IMG/VR virus record: IMGVR_UViG_3300012000_000049
Span: 1-40,293 of that record
Reading direction: 5' to 3' (one strand)
Length of the DNA: 40,293 nt
Source of the DNA: a virus
The position numbers and the translations under genes were made by a program. The notes below the pieces were generated by a model. It was not told the DNA's origin, searched no databases, and worked only from the letters and a program-made list of their open reading frames with translations. Positions 1 to 8,982 of this stretch are shown piece by piece (the stretch's first letter is position 1; each line of letters opens with the position of its first letter).

Positions 1-1
1 T

Positions 2-2245
2 TGTTTTTCTATCTCTACTGCACCAAACAAAAGGGTTCCTAAATTAATACGCAAACCCCGCCGCTACTTCCGTTACCAGTCAGGTAAGGGAATGCAGTTC
101 TCAACAGGTGCACAGCTAACTCCTGTATTTGACGTAGAAAGCATGATTATTTCTGGCGGCTCTATTGGGCTTAATACAGTCACTGTTAGAACAGTACAAG
201 ACCACGGTATGCAGGCTGGCGTAACAATTGATATTGAAGGCGTTAAAACTCGCTATACCTACAATCCATTTAACGGTAACGATATTCTTGTTACTCGTAT
301 TGTTGATGTTAATACATTTGAATATCAAGTAACTCTTACACAGACCCTTCCAACTATTGACCAGAGCCCTGCTGGTACTAACGTATACGTACACGCTCGT
401 AAGTGGTACGGTGCGGTTACCCGTTGCGGTATGTTTGATGAGCAGAACGGTTTCTACTTTGAGTACGATGGACAAAAGATGTATGCAGTACGCCGTCACT
501 CAGAAAAAGAAGGAATTGGACGTATTAACGTAACAAGAAACTCAAGCTTTGTTACTGGTCTTAACACCCAGTTCCGTAAACAACTTACAGTTGGTCAGTC
601 AATTGTTATCAAGGGTTCTTCTTACAAAGTTATCTCTATTAACAGCGACACCTCTCTAAACGTTGCACCTGCTTACCGCGGTGCTACAGGTGTTCGTACT
701 CGTTACCTTATTACACAGAGCGACCGTTTTCCTCAAGACCAGTGGAACATTGACAAGTTTGATGGTCTAGGACCATCTGGCTTTAAGATGGACGTTGGTC
801 GTATGCAGATGGTTTACATCGACTACACATGGTACGGTGCAGGAACCATTCGTTGGGGTATGCGCGGTGTTAATGGAAAGATTATCTGGTGCCACCGTGT
901 ACCTATGAATAACGTTAACAACGGCGCTTACCAGCGTTCAGGTAACTTGCCTGCTCGTTATGAAGTTGTTAATGACCCATCAATCTTTACAAAAATGGTT
1001 GCTGGTCCTACAGGAAACCTTGGAACACAGCTTGGGGCCAACGATACAGTGATGTACGTAGAAGACGCTTCTTCATTTCCTCCAGCAGGATTCATCTATG
1101 TTCGTGACGCTACTAATTGCGAAATCATGCGCTACTCATCTATTGGGGCATATGACTCAGTCAAGCGCGGATGGCCAATTAATATCTCTCAGCGTCGCGC
1201 ATCTATTACAAACGTCTATCCAGACCAACCATTTACATTCTCAGGAACTACGACTTCAGTAGTGTTTACTCCAGACTCATCTATTACAGGTGTGGGTGGA
1301 GACGCTCAGGTTGCCGTTCAGTCTATTCTTCAAAACTGCGCCCCAATCATCAGCCACTGGGGTTCTTCAGTTATGATGGATGGTCGTTTTGATAACGACG
1401 TAAACTTTATCTTTACTGGTGGTATGACCAAGCTTCTTTCTGTAGCAGCTGGTGTTACCCGTCCGCTACTTGCAGTACGTCTAGCTCCTTCTGTAGATAA
1501 CGCTATTGCTCGTAACTTTGGTGTGCGTGAACTTGTTAACCGCATGCAGTTGCAGATGAACTCAATCGGTGTTTCTACCAACGGACAGTTCCGTATCGAT
1601 GGAATCTTGAATCCTTCACAGATTCTTTATACCAACTATACAAACCCATCATCACTTAACTCTACACGTTCAAGCGTAACTGGAAGCGCTGGACAAAACA
1701 CCATTACTATTAACGACACGACAGGTACTGTGGGTATTGTTCCAGGTATGACAGTAACTGGTTCAGGTATTGGAACTGGAGCACAGATTGCATCTGTAGC
1801 AGCTAACATTGTTACCCTTTCTGTGGCTAACTCAGGTACTGTTTCAGGCGTTATTACCTTCACCCCTCAGCGTGGCTACGTAGGTCTACCAGATGACTGG
1901 ACCCGTGACCAAGTTGGTTCTGGTTCTCTAGCCCAGATTATCTACTTTGATAACTCTGGCCCTGGAGCAGGTAACGTTCAAGCTGCCTCTGGACGCGTTA
2001 TTGGTGGTGACTCTGTAGCCTCATTCTTCACAGAAAACGGCGGTGGTGGAACCAACTACAACGTCTCTAACTACGACCTTCGTTCTATTCGAGACCTTGG
2101 TAACTCCATTATCTCTGGTGACGGCAACGTATCTAGCCCGTCCTACCCTAACGGCCCAGACGTCCTGGTTTTGACGGCTACTAACATTGGAACTGCGGCT
2201 TCCAACATCTCAGCCCGTATCTCATGGACAGAAGCTCAGGCATAA
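2..2245 (+). CDS. Large virion structural protein (5' truncated by window edge)
   Basis: The reading frame is open from base 2, well upstream of the ATG at 92, and encodes a sensible basic stretch ending RRYFRYQSGKG directly before that Met. The true start is therefore outside the window and 92 is an internal Met. About 748 residues are visible. The basic RYFRYQSGKG segment followed by an STG motif resembles virion structural proteins of T4-like phages; this is family memory, not a search. The protein is beta-rich. It carries a KQLTVGQSIVIKG-type beta module near base 600 and a 60-residue Gly/Thr/Val module at about 1669-1866 that recurs three times in the adhesin at 2988. It is probably a fibre, whisker or baseplate-attached protein. 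The exact role is unknown. Confidence 0.6.
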   Translation, partial: CFSISTAPNKRVPKLIRKPRRYFRYQSGKGMQFSTGAQLTPVFDVESMIISGGSIGLNTVTVRTVQDHGMQAGVTIDIEGVKTRYTYNPFNGNDILVTRIVDVNTFEYQVTLTQTLPTIDQSPAGTNVYVHARKWYGAVTRCGMFDEQNGFYFEYDGQKMYAVRRHSEKEGIGRINVTRNSSFVTGLNTQFRKQLTVGQSIVIKGSSYKVISINSDTSLNVAPAYRGATGVRTRYLITQSDRFPQDQWNIDKFDGLGPSGFKMDVGRMQMVYIDYTWYGAGTIRWGMRGVNGKIIWCHRVPMNNVNNGAYQRSGNLPARYEVVNDPSIFTKMVAGPTGNLGTQLGANDTVMYVEDASSFPPAGFIYVRDATNCEIMRYSSIGAYDSVKRGWPINISQRRASITNVYPDQPFTFSGTTTSVVFTPDSSITGVGGDAQVAVQSILQNCAPIISHWGSSVMMDGRFDNDVNFIFTGGMTKLLSVAAGVTRPLLAVRLAPSVDNAIARNFGVRELVNRMQLQMNSIGVSTNGQFRIDGILNPSQILYTNYTNPSSLNSTRSSVTGSAGQNTITINDTTGTVGIVPGMTVTGSGIGTGAQIASVAANIVTLSVANSGTVSGVITFTPQRGYVGLPDDWTRDQVGSGSLAQIIYFDNSGPGAGNVQAASGRVIGGDSVASFFTENGGGGTNYNVSNYDLRSIRDLGNSIISGDGNVSSPSYPNGPDVLVLTATNIGTAASNISARISWTEAQA

Positions 2246-2260
2246 TATCTATGGTTTACG

Positions 2261-2288
2261 GTGACCCTATATTTAAAAACGCTATACT
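2261..2288 (+). promoter_or_regulatory. Candidate sigma70-type promoter
   Basis: In the 74-nt gap after the first structural gene there is GTGACC (2261-2266), a 16-nt spacer and TATACT (2283-2288). These match the TTGACA/TATAAT consensus at 4 of 6 and 5 of 6 positions. A start near 2295 would leave a 25-nt leader containing the purine-rich GGAAGGTAGG Shine-Dalgarno region before the ATG at 2320. The gap has no terminator hairpin, so this would be an internal promoter. Confidence 0.35.
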
Positions 2289-2319
2289 TTTAATGACCTC
2301 GGAAGGTAGGTAATCCCGT

Positions 2320-2658
2320 ATGCCAGACTATACATCGCTTAGCACGCAGATTGAGGCGGTTAAGTCAGAAATTACTGCTAGCTTAAACGCTAGTACATAT
2401 ACTGCACAAGACCTCATCTATGTTGCTAAAGCTCTTGAAACTATGGGCACCCTTCTCGGTGTCAACGATATTGTTGCTGCAACCGCTGACCGCGTAACAG
2501 CAATCACAACTGCTGGTACAACACAGGTAACTGCTGTTAACACCGCAGGCACAACACAGGTCTCTGCAGTAAATGCTGCAGGAGCAAGCAGGCTTGCTGC
2601 AGTAAATGCAGCAGCTGATAACTTAACCGTACTAGCGTATATAGGAGTACTCGACTAA
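2320..2658 (+). CDS. Small repeat-containing virion/fibre protein
   Basis: A 112-residue protein with GGAAGG upstream of its ATG. The N-terminal half is predicted helical. The C-terminal half has short repeats built on AVNxAGxxQV (about residues 70-105: AITTAGTTQV, AVNTAGTTQV, AVNAAGASRL, AVNAAADNL). Alanine and valine recur with heptad-like spacing, which suggests an elongated trimeric coiled coil or fibre shaft. It lies between the large structural protein and another small virion protein and ends in a TAATG overlap with the next gene, so the two are likely translated together. I do not recognise a named family. A fibre-associated or oligomerising spacer protein is an inference. Confidence 0.55.
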   Translation: MPDYTSLSTQIEAVKSEITASLNASTYTAQDLIYVAKALETMGTLLGVNDIVAATADRVTAITTAGTTQVTAVNTAGTTQVSAVNAAGASRLAAVNAAADNLTVLAYIGVLD

Positions 2659-2963
2659 TGCCTACAACCGTAACCCGCTTTAGGGCACTTACCGCTGGAA
2701 CCACGGATGGCAGCGCTTATTCGGTTCCAGCTCTTAACACAGCAATTATCACAAATGTGGTCTTAGCAAATAAGACTGCAGCAACAAGAACAGTGACCGT
2801 CACAACTGGTGGTTTTGCGTTTTGCCAGGGTCTACAAGTACCAGCAAACGGCACTGTAAACTTTGATGCTCGCGTAGTTTTGAACGCAGCTGAAACAATT
2901 TCAGTCACAGCAGACGTTGGTTCTGCAGTTGACGTTTTGATTTCAGGCGTATTGATTTCTTAA
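2658..2963 (+). CDS. Small beta-sandwich virion protein
   Basis: A 101-residue protein whose ATG overlaps the previous stop (TAATG); AGGAG at 2642-2646 supports this start. The sequence alternates hydrophobic and Thr/Val residues throughout (for example TRTVTVTTGG, AETISVTADVG), as expected for an all-beta sandwich such as a phage head or tail decoration protein. It has no signal peptide or catalytic motif. It resembles the 94-aa protein at 8983 and the 127-aa protein at 6946 in length and style: short beta proteins beside structural genes. The function is unknown; minor virion or fibre-tip protein is an inference from context. Confidence 0.5.
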   Translation: MPTTVTRFRALTAGTTDGSAYSVPALNTAIITNVVLANKTAATRTVTVTTGGFAFCQGLQVPANGTVNFDARVVLNAAETISVTADVGSAVDVLISGVLIS

Positions 2964-2987
2964 TAAAGGAAAAGGACAGGTATATAA

Positions 2988-5900
2988 ATGGCAATCTCCT
3001 CAAGTAAAGACTTTATTGTCTTCCCGAATGACAATTCGGGTCGTTTGTTTATTCAAGAGGCCACCTTTACAGCCAGTGGTACCTGGACTGCTCCTGCTGG
3101 TGTAACCAGTGCTCAGGTCATCCTCGTTGGTGGCGGCGGCGGTGGCGGCGGCGGTTCTCAAGACATAGCTGGTGGCGGTGGCGCTGGTGGTCAGGTAATC
3201 GTTCGTAACCTAACAGTTGTTCCTGGAACAACCTACTCTGTAACAATTGGTGCAGGTGGACAAGGTGGTCAGGGCGCAATTAACGGTGCTGCTGATACAA
3301 CCAACACCCTTCCTGGCGGTAATGGTTCAGCAACCATTTTTGGTAACATTACTATTGCAAACCTTCTTGTAAACCCAGACTTTGATTACAGCATTCAGTC
3401 ATGGGATTCAGCTACATACTACCGTTCAGCAACTGGTGTTTCTGGTGCATCTGCTATTACTGTGTATCCAAATGCTGCTGGTCTATCTGTAGGTCAGCGT
3501 GTAACTGGTACTAACCTTGGAGCTAACGCTAACATCGTAGGTATCTCAGGAAACGTAGTTAGCGTATCAGTGGCTAACACAGGTACAGTTGCTACTGTTG
3601 TTGGTTTTTCACAAGGTGAGTCTGTTGTACGTCCATCAAACGTGTTCTTCCACAACATCTCTTCTGCTGGTTCAGACATTACAAATAACACACAGGCTGG
3701 TAATACAGCAGGTTCTCCATACACACAGAACCTATCAAACAACATCCTACAGCCTCAGGTTGCTCAGCTAGAAGATGCTACAATCGTTTCAAACAACTTA
3801 GTACGTCAATTTGGAACCGCACTTGCATCCTTTACCGTAGCTAATACAGGTGTACCAGCTAAGCTTCCAGAAATGGTTGGTGGATACAGCCGTACAGCTA
3901 CAACAACCCTTTCCTCAACCACAGTAACTCTCAACTCTACTTTGGATGTTTATCCAAACATGTACATCGTAGGAACTATGTTTGCTACAGGAACAACAAT
4001 CCTTAGCGTTGATAGCTCTACACAGGTTACAGTTTCTGCAGCTGCTACACAGAACGCAACTAATGGTGCAGTAACAATTTCTTACTCAGGCGCATCTGGT
4101 GTTAACGCGCTTATTGCTGGTACTAGCGTATCAACAACTAGCGGTGCTGCTACATGGGTTCAGTTCTCAACAATGAACTCAACATCAACATCTAACGGTA
4201 CCCAGACATCTACAGGTACCCAAGGTGTTCCATATATCCCAGGCGCTAGCTACACAATGAGCTGCTATATCTCTACAAACGTTGATGTTTCTCAAACTAC
4301 ATCACTTCTATTCCAGCTTCGTTCAGCAGGCGCTTCTTGGAACGCAGTTTCAAACGTTGTCTACACTGGCGGCTCTAACTCAGGTACTTCAAACTCAATT
4401 GATGCTGGTCAGGCTAACGGATTCTTTGTCCGTCAAGCTACACCTCAGCCACTTGCTGGGTACGGCGGTTCTGTATCAACTACTGCTACAGCTGCTAATG
4501 GCGCAACCTCAATGACCGTTACAGATACAACAGGTATCTTGATTGGTATGGTTGTTACTGGTTCTGGACTTCAGTCGGATACTCGTGTTAGCAGCGTTGC
4601 TGGTAACACAATCGGTATCAACAAGACTACCCAGTCTCCACTTAGCTCTACAACTGTTACATTTGCTAACCCAAGCAACATTCAGATTCTTAGCTCAGCA
4701 ACAACAGCTGGTCAGACAGGATGGCGCCGTATTTCTGCGACATTCACAACCCCAGCAATCGGTACCACACTTGCTAATGGTCAGTATGCGTTCGGTTCAA
4801 CACCACAGTTTATTCACCCTGTGATTGTGTTCCAGCAAGGTTCAGTAAACTATTATATTGATAACCTACAGCTTGAAGTTGGTAACACCTGCACCACATG
4901 GCGTATGCCTGTGTACCGTGAGGCTCAGTCAATGCTTATGCAGACTAACTCTGCATCAGGTTCAAACCTTGAGACTTCTCACCGCTTTGTACGTGTATCA
5001 CCTAATACTCAGTACTCAGGTTCTGCATTCGTAGTTGCTACTGGTACATCTAATCAATACCGCCCAGTACGTGCCTACATTGAATATTTTGATGCTGATT
5101 ACAACTCTGTACTTCGTACAGAAGGTAACAACGTATTCTTGCCAATCTCTGGTGTAGCAACATCTACACAGCAGATGCCTAACGTTACCTATCCAGTACG
5201 TGTTACTGTAAATGGTGCTACATCACCAATAACTGCTCGTTTTGCTAAGTTTGGTATTATGCAGCTTAACGGTGCCCAATCAGTAACTGGTTCAGCAATT
5301 GAACACCACATCGTTGCTCCACAGCTTGAACCAGCAGCTACCCTTACTACCTACAAGAGAGTTGATAACGTCAACTTCTTCTACGCTGGTCAGCCAGGTA
5401 TGACTCCAATTGTTTCTTCTCTTGGAACACTTGCTGCAGAAGGCGGCGGAGGTGGTGGTACTTGGAATTCCAACTCACGTCACTGGCAGTATGGTCTTGA
5501 AGGTGGCAACAACGGTGGCCACGCAATTCAAGGCGGTAGCACTGTTACAACCCTTGCGGGCGGTGGCGCTGGTGCTGGTGGATACGGACAGCCTGCTCGT
5601 TACTACGGTGTAGGTGTATCTGGTGGTAACTCACAAGATGGTTACCGTACATCTGCTGGTGGTGCTATTCAGACCTGGCCTCTACGCGGTCACCTTGGTG
5701 GTTACGCAGTAACCAACTCCAACACCAACAACGGCCACGTAATGGGTGAAGCTGGTCATGGCGGTCCTGGTGTTCTACTTAACGGCCTTAACTCAGGCTC
5801 ACCTCAAGGCATTCCACTTGGTGGTGGCGGCGGTGGCGCTGGTTGGAACGCATCTAACTCTATTACTCAAGCAACCCCTGGTATTGGCCAGAACGGTGGC

Positions 5901-6656
5901 GGTAAGGGTGCTCCAACATGGTTGATTACACAAGCTTCAACCACTGGTGACTACTATGCTCGTGGTCTTGATGCTATTGCTAACACTGGCGCAGGTGGCG
6001 GTGGTGGTGGTTCTAACTGGACTAACACACCTAACACACTGCTTAACCACAACTCTGCTAACGCAGCGGTTAACTATGAAGCGCTTTCATCTGAATTCTT
6101 TAAGTGGAATCCAATTTACAATGCTTCTACCTCAATTGTTGGTGGTTCCATCATGTACGGAACTAACTCACTTCGTGTAACAATTCAGGATACAGGTAAT
6201 GCTAAGGTAACAACCTCATGGCAGTCCTTCCCAATCCTTCCACGTATCCCACTAGTATTCCCTGGTGTGGCTGCACGTCTAACAACTGCTCCTGGTGGTG
6301 CAACATCATCCCAGTTCACTGGTTTGCCAAAGCGTGTACGTCCAACAGTTCGTTGGAAGAATGACCGCAACGTCATCATTCGTGAAGACCGCCCTCCATT
6401 TGATATCCAGTTCTCTGGTGTTAACACTGTTACCTTCTTAGGTGCTACAGGCGCTACCTCAGGTTACTGGCAGACACTGGCAGCTCCAGCAGATGCATCA
6501 TTCTTCGATGTTACATGGGAGCTCCTATACATGGATGCTGGCGATGTCATTGACGTTGACTTTGGTGGTTGCCAGTACTACGGCTACATGTCATTCGGCG
6601 GTAACGGCGCAGATGGCTACGCTATGATTCGCTGGTTCGACAAGGCAGTACTCTAA
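2988..6656 (+). CDS. Glycine-rich tail adhesin / receptor-binding protein
   Basis: A 1222-residue protein with an AAGGA ribosome site upstream. Residues 24-122 are the first half of a glycine-rich adhesin domain (GTWTAPAGVTSAQVILVGGG, then VTIGAGGQGG). A second glycine-rich block occupies about 810-1010, with several G5-G6 runs. The roughly 690 residues between them hold three copies of a 60-residue Val/Thr/Gly beta module and CBM4_9-like jelly-roll pieces (NLLVNPDF near 126; a YYIDNLQLEVG segment near 625). The C-terminal 200 residues form a distinct beta domain. Polyglycine-sandwich adhesins such as S16 gp38 recognise host surface receptors, so a receptor-binding role at the tail tip is likely. 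Several out-of-frame ORFs across the repetitive DNA are shadows. Confidence 0.75.
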   Translation: MAISSSKDFIVFPNDNSGRLFIQEATFTASGTWTAPAGVTSAQVILVGGGGGGGGGSQDIAGGGGAGGQVIVRNLTVVPGTTYSVTIGAGGQGGQGAINGAADTTNTLPGGNGSATIFGNITIANLLVNPDFDYSIQSWDSATYYRSATGVSGASAITVYPNAAGLSVGQRVTGTNLGANANIVGISGNVVSVSVANTGTVATVVGFSQGESVVRPSNVFFHNISSAGSDITNNTQAGNTAGSPYTQNLSNNILQPQVAQLEDATIVSNNLVRQFGTALASFTVANTGVPAKLPEMVGGYSRTATTTLSSTTVTLNSTLDVYPNMYIVGTMFATGTTILSVDSSTQVTVSAAATQNATNGAVTISYSGASGVNALIAGTSVSTTSGAATWVQFSTMNSTSTSNGTQTSTGTQGVPYIPGASYTMSCYISTNVDVSQTTSLLFQLRSAGASWNAVSNVVYTGGSNSGTSNSIDAGQANGFFVRQATPQPLAGYGGSVSTTATAANGATSMTVTDTTGILIGMVVTGSGLQSDTRVSSVAGNTIGINKTTQSPLSSTTVTFANPSNIQILSSATTAGQTGWRRISATFTTPAIGTTLANGQYAFGSTPQFIHPVIVFQQGSVNYYIDNLQLEVGNTCTTWRMPVYREAQSMLMQTNSASGSNLETSHRFVRVSPNTQYSGSAFVVATGTSNQYRPVRAYIEYFDADYNSVLRTEGNNVFLPISGVATSTQQMPNVTYPVRVTVNGATSPITARFAKFGIMQLNGAQSVTGSAIEHHIVAPQLEPAATLTTYKRVDNVNFFYAGQPGMTPIVSSLGTLAAEGGGGGGTWNSNSRHWQYGLEGGNNGGHAIQGGSTVTTLAGGGAGAGGYGQPARYYGVGVSGGNSQDGYRTSAGGAIQTWPLRGHLGGYAVTNSNTNNGHVMGEAGHGGPGVLLNGLNSGSPQGIPLGGGGGGAGWNASNSITQATPGIGQNGGGKGAPTWLITQASTTGDYYARGLDAIANTGAGGGGGGSNWTNTPNTLLNHNSANAAVNYEALSSEFFKWNPIYNASTSIVGGSIMYGTNSLRVTIQDTGNAKVTTSWQSFPILPRIPLVFPGVAARLTTAPGGATSSQFTGLPKRVRPTVRWKNDRNVIIREDRPPFDIQFSGVNTVTFLGATGATSGYWQTLAAPADASFFDVTWELLYMDAGDVIDVDFGGCQYYGYMSFGGNGADGYAMIRWFDKAVL

Positions 6657-6667
6657 GGAGATAGATA

Positions 6668-6946
6668 ATGGCTAAATACGCACTCGTTGATAACGATAAA
6701 ATTACACAGGTACAGGTTGCTGATGATATTGATGCTCTTGGACCTCTTGGACTTCTTTTTGAAGTAGTTCAAATTGACGGCTTGGAACCAGAACCATCAC
6801 GTGGCTGGGAACGCCATAACGGTGCATGGCTTCCACCTGCAGTCCCAGACGCAGCTAAAGACCTTTGGAATGGCGCTGGGTTTGATGACCCAGAAGCCGC
6901 AAAGGAAGTTGAAGCTCCTAAAGAAGAAAAGAAAGCGAGCAAGTAA
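6668..6946 (+). CDS. Small acidic protein downstream of adhesin (possible fibre chaperone)
   Basis: A 92-residue protein with a strong AAGGAG site 12 nt after the adhesin stop. The N-terminus (MAKYALVDNDKITQVQVAD) and the central RGWERHNGAWLPP segment resemble the small proteins encoded after phage adhesins that assist fibre assembly or cap the fibre. The C-terminus is a charged Glu/Lys tail (EAPKEEKKASK) likely to be disordered. Its stop overlaps the next ATG (TAATG), so the two are coupled. The assembly-factor role is inferred from position only; no catalytic motif is visible. Confidence 0.5.
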   Translation: MAKYALVDNDKITQVQVADDIDALGPLGLLFEVVQIDGLEPEPSRGWERHNGAWLPPAVPDAAKDLWNGAGFDDPEAAKEVEAPKEEKKASK

Positions 6947-7329
6947 TGGCAATTTCCTCACAGCCAACGGTATTGACTCAGTCAAATGATGCCTACATTA
7001 ATGTGGGGGTTACTGGCCGTCTTCAGACCTTCTCTGCAGCAACGGGAACACTTAGCATCAACCCTACTAACGGTTCATTTATCCGCATCACCAACCTTGT
7101 TGGTGCGGTAACTGTTAACTGGACAGGCGTGCCTTCTGGTTACGGAACTCGTTGGCAGGTTGAAGTCCGTAACCGTGGCGCTAACGCAGTTGCATTTAAC
7201 GGAGTTACATGGGATGGCGGCTCTGCTCCAACCATTGCTTCTGGTACAAATGCATCAGTTTTAACTTTCTACTCCCCAGACGGTGGAACAACCATCTATG
7301 GACGTCTAGAGTTCTCAAACCTCGTCTAA
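6946..7329 (+). CDS. Small beta-rich virion protein
   Basis: A 127-residue protein translationally coupled to the upstream gene by TAATG. It begins MAISS, as the adhesin does, and reads as alternating beta strands (TVNWTGVPSG, GTRWQVEVRNRG, VLTFYSPDGGTT). It ends 15 nt before a strong terminator and so is the last gene of the fibre/adhesin operon. The strand pattern and the repeated NGxxxWDGG turn resemble small phage receptor-binding or decoration proteins. The family is not recognised. Confidence 0.5.
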   Translation: MAISSQPTVLTQSNDAYINVGVTGRLQTFSAATGTLSINPTNGSFIRITNLVGAVTVNWTGVPSGYGTRWQVEVRNRGANAVAFNGVTWDGGSAPTIASGTNASVLTFYSPDGGTTIYGRLEFSNLV

Positions 7330-7344
7330 TATAGATTAGAAAAG

Positions 7345-7372
7345 CCCCCAGACTACAACCTGGGGGTTTTTT
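7345..7372 (+). terminator. Rho-independent terminator after fibre operon
   Basis: CCCCCAG (7345-7351) pairs perfectly with CTGGGGG (7360-7366) across an 8-nt loop and is followed by six T (7367-7372). It closes the adhesin operon and separates it from the glycosyltransferase unit. Confidence 0.93.
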
Positions 7373-7376
7373 AATT

Positions 7377-7389
7377 TATACTGTACTTA
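7377..7389 (+). promoter_or_regulatory. Possible leaderless promoter for the glycosyltransferase unit
   Basis: TATACT (7377-7382) lies directly after the terminator T-tract, and the ATG at 7389 is exactly six nucleotides past it, where transcription would be expected to start. There is no Shine-Dalgarno sequence near the ATG (the nearest G-run is the terminator stem). Leaderless mRNAs are common in Actinobacteria. The -35 region is poor. Confidence 0.4.
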
Positions 7390-8447
7390 TGAAAATAGCC
7401 GTATACACCATCGCATTAAATGAGGAACAGTTTGTAGAACGCTGGTATGAATCAGCTAAAGAAGCTGACTACCTAATGATTGCTGACACAGGCTCTGTTG
7501 ATGAGACTGTGAGTAAGGCTGAAGCCCTAGGAATTGTGTGCCACAAAATTAGCATACGTCCATGGCGCTTCGATGACGCCCGCAACGCAGCCCTAGCTTT
7601 ATTACCAGATGATATTGACTACTGCATTTCCCTAGATATGGATGAGATGCTTGCTCCTGGTTGGCGTGAAGAGATGGAGAAAGTTCCAGCTGGTACAACA
7701 CGTATACGCTACAACTACACATGGAACTTTAATCCAGATGGTACCCCAGGTCTTACTTTTGGTGGAGACAAGATTCATGCTCGATATGGGTATAGATGGA
7801 TGCACCCTGTCCACGAATGTTTATATACCGACCGACTTGTAGAAAAAGAATATTGGACACAGCTTGGACTATGGCACAAGGCTGATGACACCAAGTCTCG
7901 TGGACAGTATCTACCGCTACTTAAATTATCTGTAGAGGAAGACCCACACAATGACCGCAACGCATACTACTACGCTCGTGAGCTGTTCTTCCATGGCAAA
8001 TATGAAGAAGCGTTAGTTGAATTTAAACGTCATTTGTCTTTACCTAAGGCAATATGGAAAGCTGAACGAGCCGCATCCATGCGGTACATAGCAAAATGTT
8101 CTACAGAAGAATCGGAAAAACTTAAGTGGTGGAAGCTAGCTATTCAAGAAGAGCCTGGTAAACGAGAGGCTTACGTTGAGCTTGCCCAATACCACTACGA
8201 CCAAGGACGCATTGAAGAGTGTTACATGTGGGCTAAGAAGGCAATCAATATTAAACACAAGAGTATGGACTATTTAAATGAGGCTTTTGCCTGGGGCTCT
8301 CAGCCATACGACCTAGCAGCCGTATGTGCGTTTATGATTGGAGAGAAAGAAAAAGCACTTGAGTATGGCACTACTGCGGCGGAGTTGAGCCCTACAGACG
8401 AACGAATAGTGGGTAACCTTGTATTCTACAAACAGGGAGTAGAATGA
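7389..8447 (+). CDS. Family 2 glycosyltransferase with C-terminal helical repeats
   Basis: A 352-residue protein. The N-terminus (MKIAVYTIALNEEQFVERWY) is the nucleotide-sugar-binding start of a GT-A fold. It is followed by DTGSVDET (33-40) and the metal-binding DxD as SLDMDEM (DMD at 83-85). After about residue 185, helical segments (YYARELFFHGKYEEALVEF, AYVELAQYHYDQGRIEECY) look like TPR repeats, an arrangement known in SPBc2-type phage and bacterial GT2 enzymes. The expected reaction is transfer of a sugar from an activated donor to a protein or surface glycan; the acceptor is unknown. Lying among virion genes, it may glycosylate a structural protein or the host surface. It follows a terminator and possibly has its own leaderless promoter. 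Its stop overlaps the next gene (ATGA). Confidence 0.85.
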   Translation: MKIAVYTIALNEEQFVERWYESAKEADYLMIADTGSVDETVSKAEALGIVCHKISIRPWRFDDARNAALALLPDDIDYCISLDMDEMLAPGWREEMEKVPAGTTRIRYNYTWNFNPDGTPGLTFGGDKIHARYGYRWMHPVHECLYTDRLVEKEYWTQLGLWHKADDTKSRGQYLPLLKLSVEEDPHNDRNAYYYARELFFHGKYEEALVEFKRHLSLPKAIWKAERAASMRYIAKCSTEESEKLKWWKLAIQEEPGKREAYVELAQYHYDQGRIEECYMWAKKAINIKHKSMDYLNEAFAWGSQPYDLAAVCAFMIGEKEKALEYGTTAAELSPTDERIVGNLVFYKQGVE

Positions 8448-8974
8448 GAGCTCACGCACCAGGCGGTCGTTTTGACGCAGACTTTGAAACCAACAAGGTC
8501 CTAGACGGTATTGATAAAGACCTCAAGAGACCTGTAGGAACTACTGCTAAGTGGTTTGTATGGGACCCAGAAGCAACTGTGCTTGACCCTATCTACGATG
8601 TTGGCCAAGACCTATCTACATCTACAGGTGGACGTATTTGGCGCGGCCCGTTTGACCTACCTGTTATTCGTGCAGTAATTAAACAAGGAAGCATTAAGAA
8701 CAGTCAGCGCGGTTACTATGGGGCTGACTCTTTACACCTAACCCTAAACGCTGAAGATGTTGAGCGCGTTGTACCAGGAGTCATTGGCAACCCAGACCTT
8801 CAAGCTCGTGGTCGTATCCTATGGAAGGGCCAGGTTTATCGCCCTTATTTTATTCAACAGGCAGGCATTGTTGCTGAAAGATATACCCTCATCATTGTAG
8901 AATGTATGCAGGTTATGGCCGACGAAATGGTCAATGACCCACAGTTCCTAGCTCTTGCTGGGTACATTAAATAG
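8444..8974 (+). CDS. Hypothetical structural/neck-type protein
   Basis: A 176-residue protein coupled to the glycosyltransferase by an ATGA overlap, with GGGAG upstream. It has no signal peptide, membrane segment or catalytic motif. The WFVWDPEATVLDPIYDVG segment and the WKGQVYRPYFIQQAGIVAERYTLIIVE segment are typical of beta-rich connector or head-tail joining proteins. The conserved-looking tail YTLIIVECMQVMADEMVNDPQF is amphipathic. The neighbours are small virion-type proteins. A neck or head-completion role is a context-based inference. Confidence 0.45.
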   Translation: MRAHAPGGRFDADFETNKVLDGIDKDLKRPVGTTAKWFVWDPEATVLDPIYDVGQDLSTSTGGRIWRGPFDLPVIRAVIKQGSIKNSQRGYYGADSLHLTLNAEDVERVVPGVIGNPDLQARGRILWKGQVYRPYFIQQAGIVAERYTLIIVECMQVMADEMVNDPQFLALAGYIK

Positions 8975-8982
8975 GAGGCCAT

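Noticed and set aside
4282-6180. Several 67-93 codon + strand ORFs inside the adhesin gene
   Set aside because: They are Leu/Val/Gln-rich alternative frames of repetitive Gly/Thr/Ser codons, with no ribosome sites or domain patterns.
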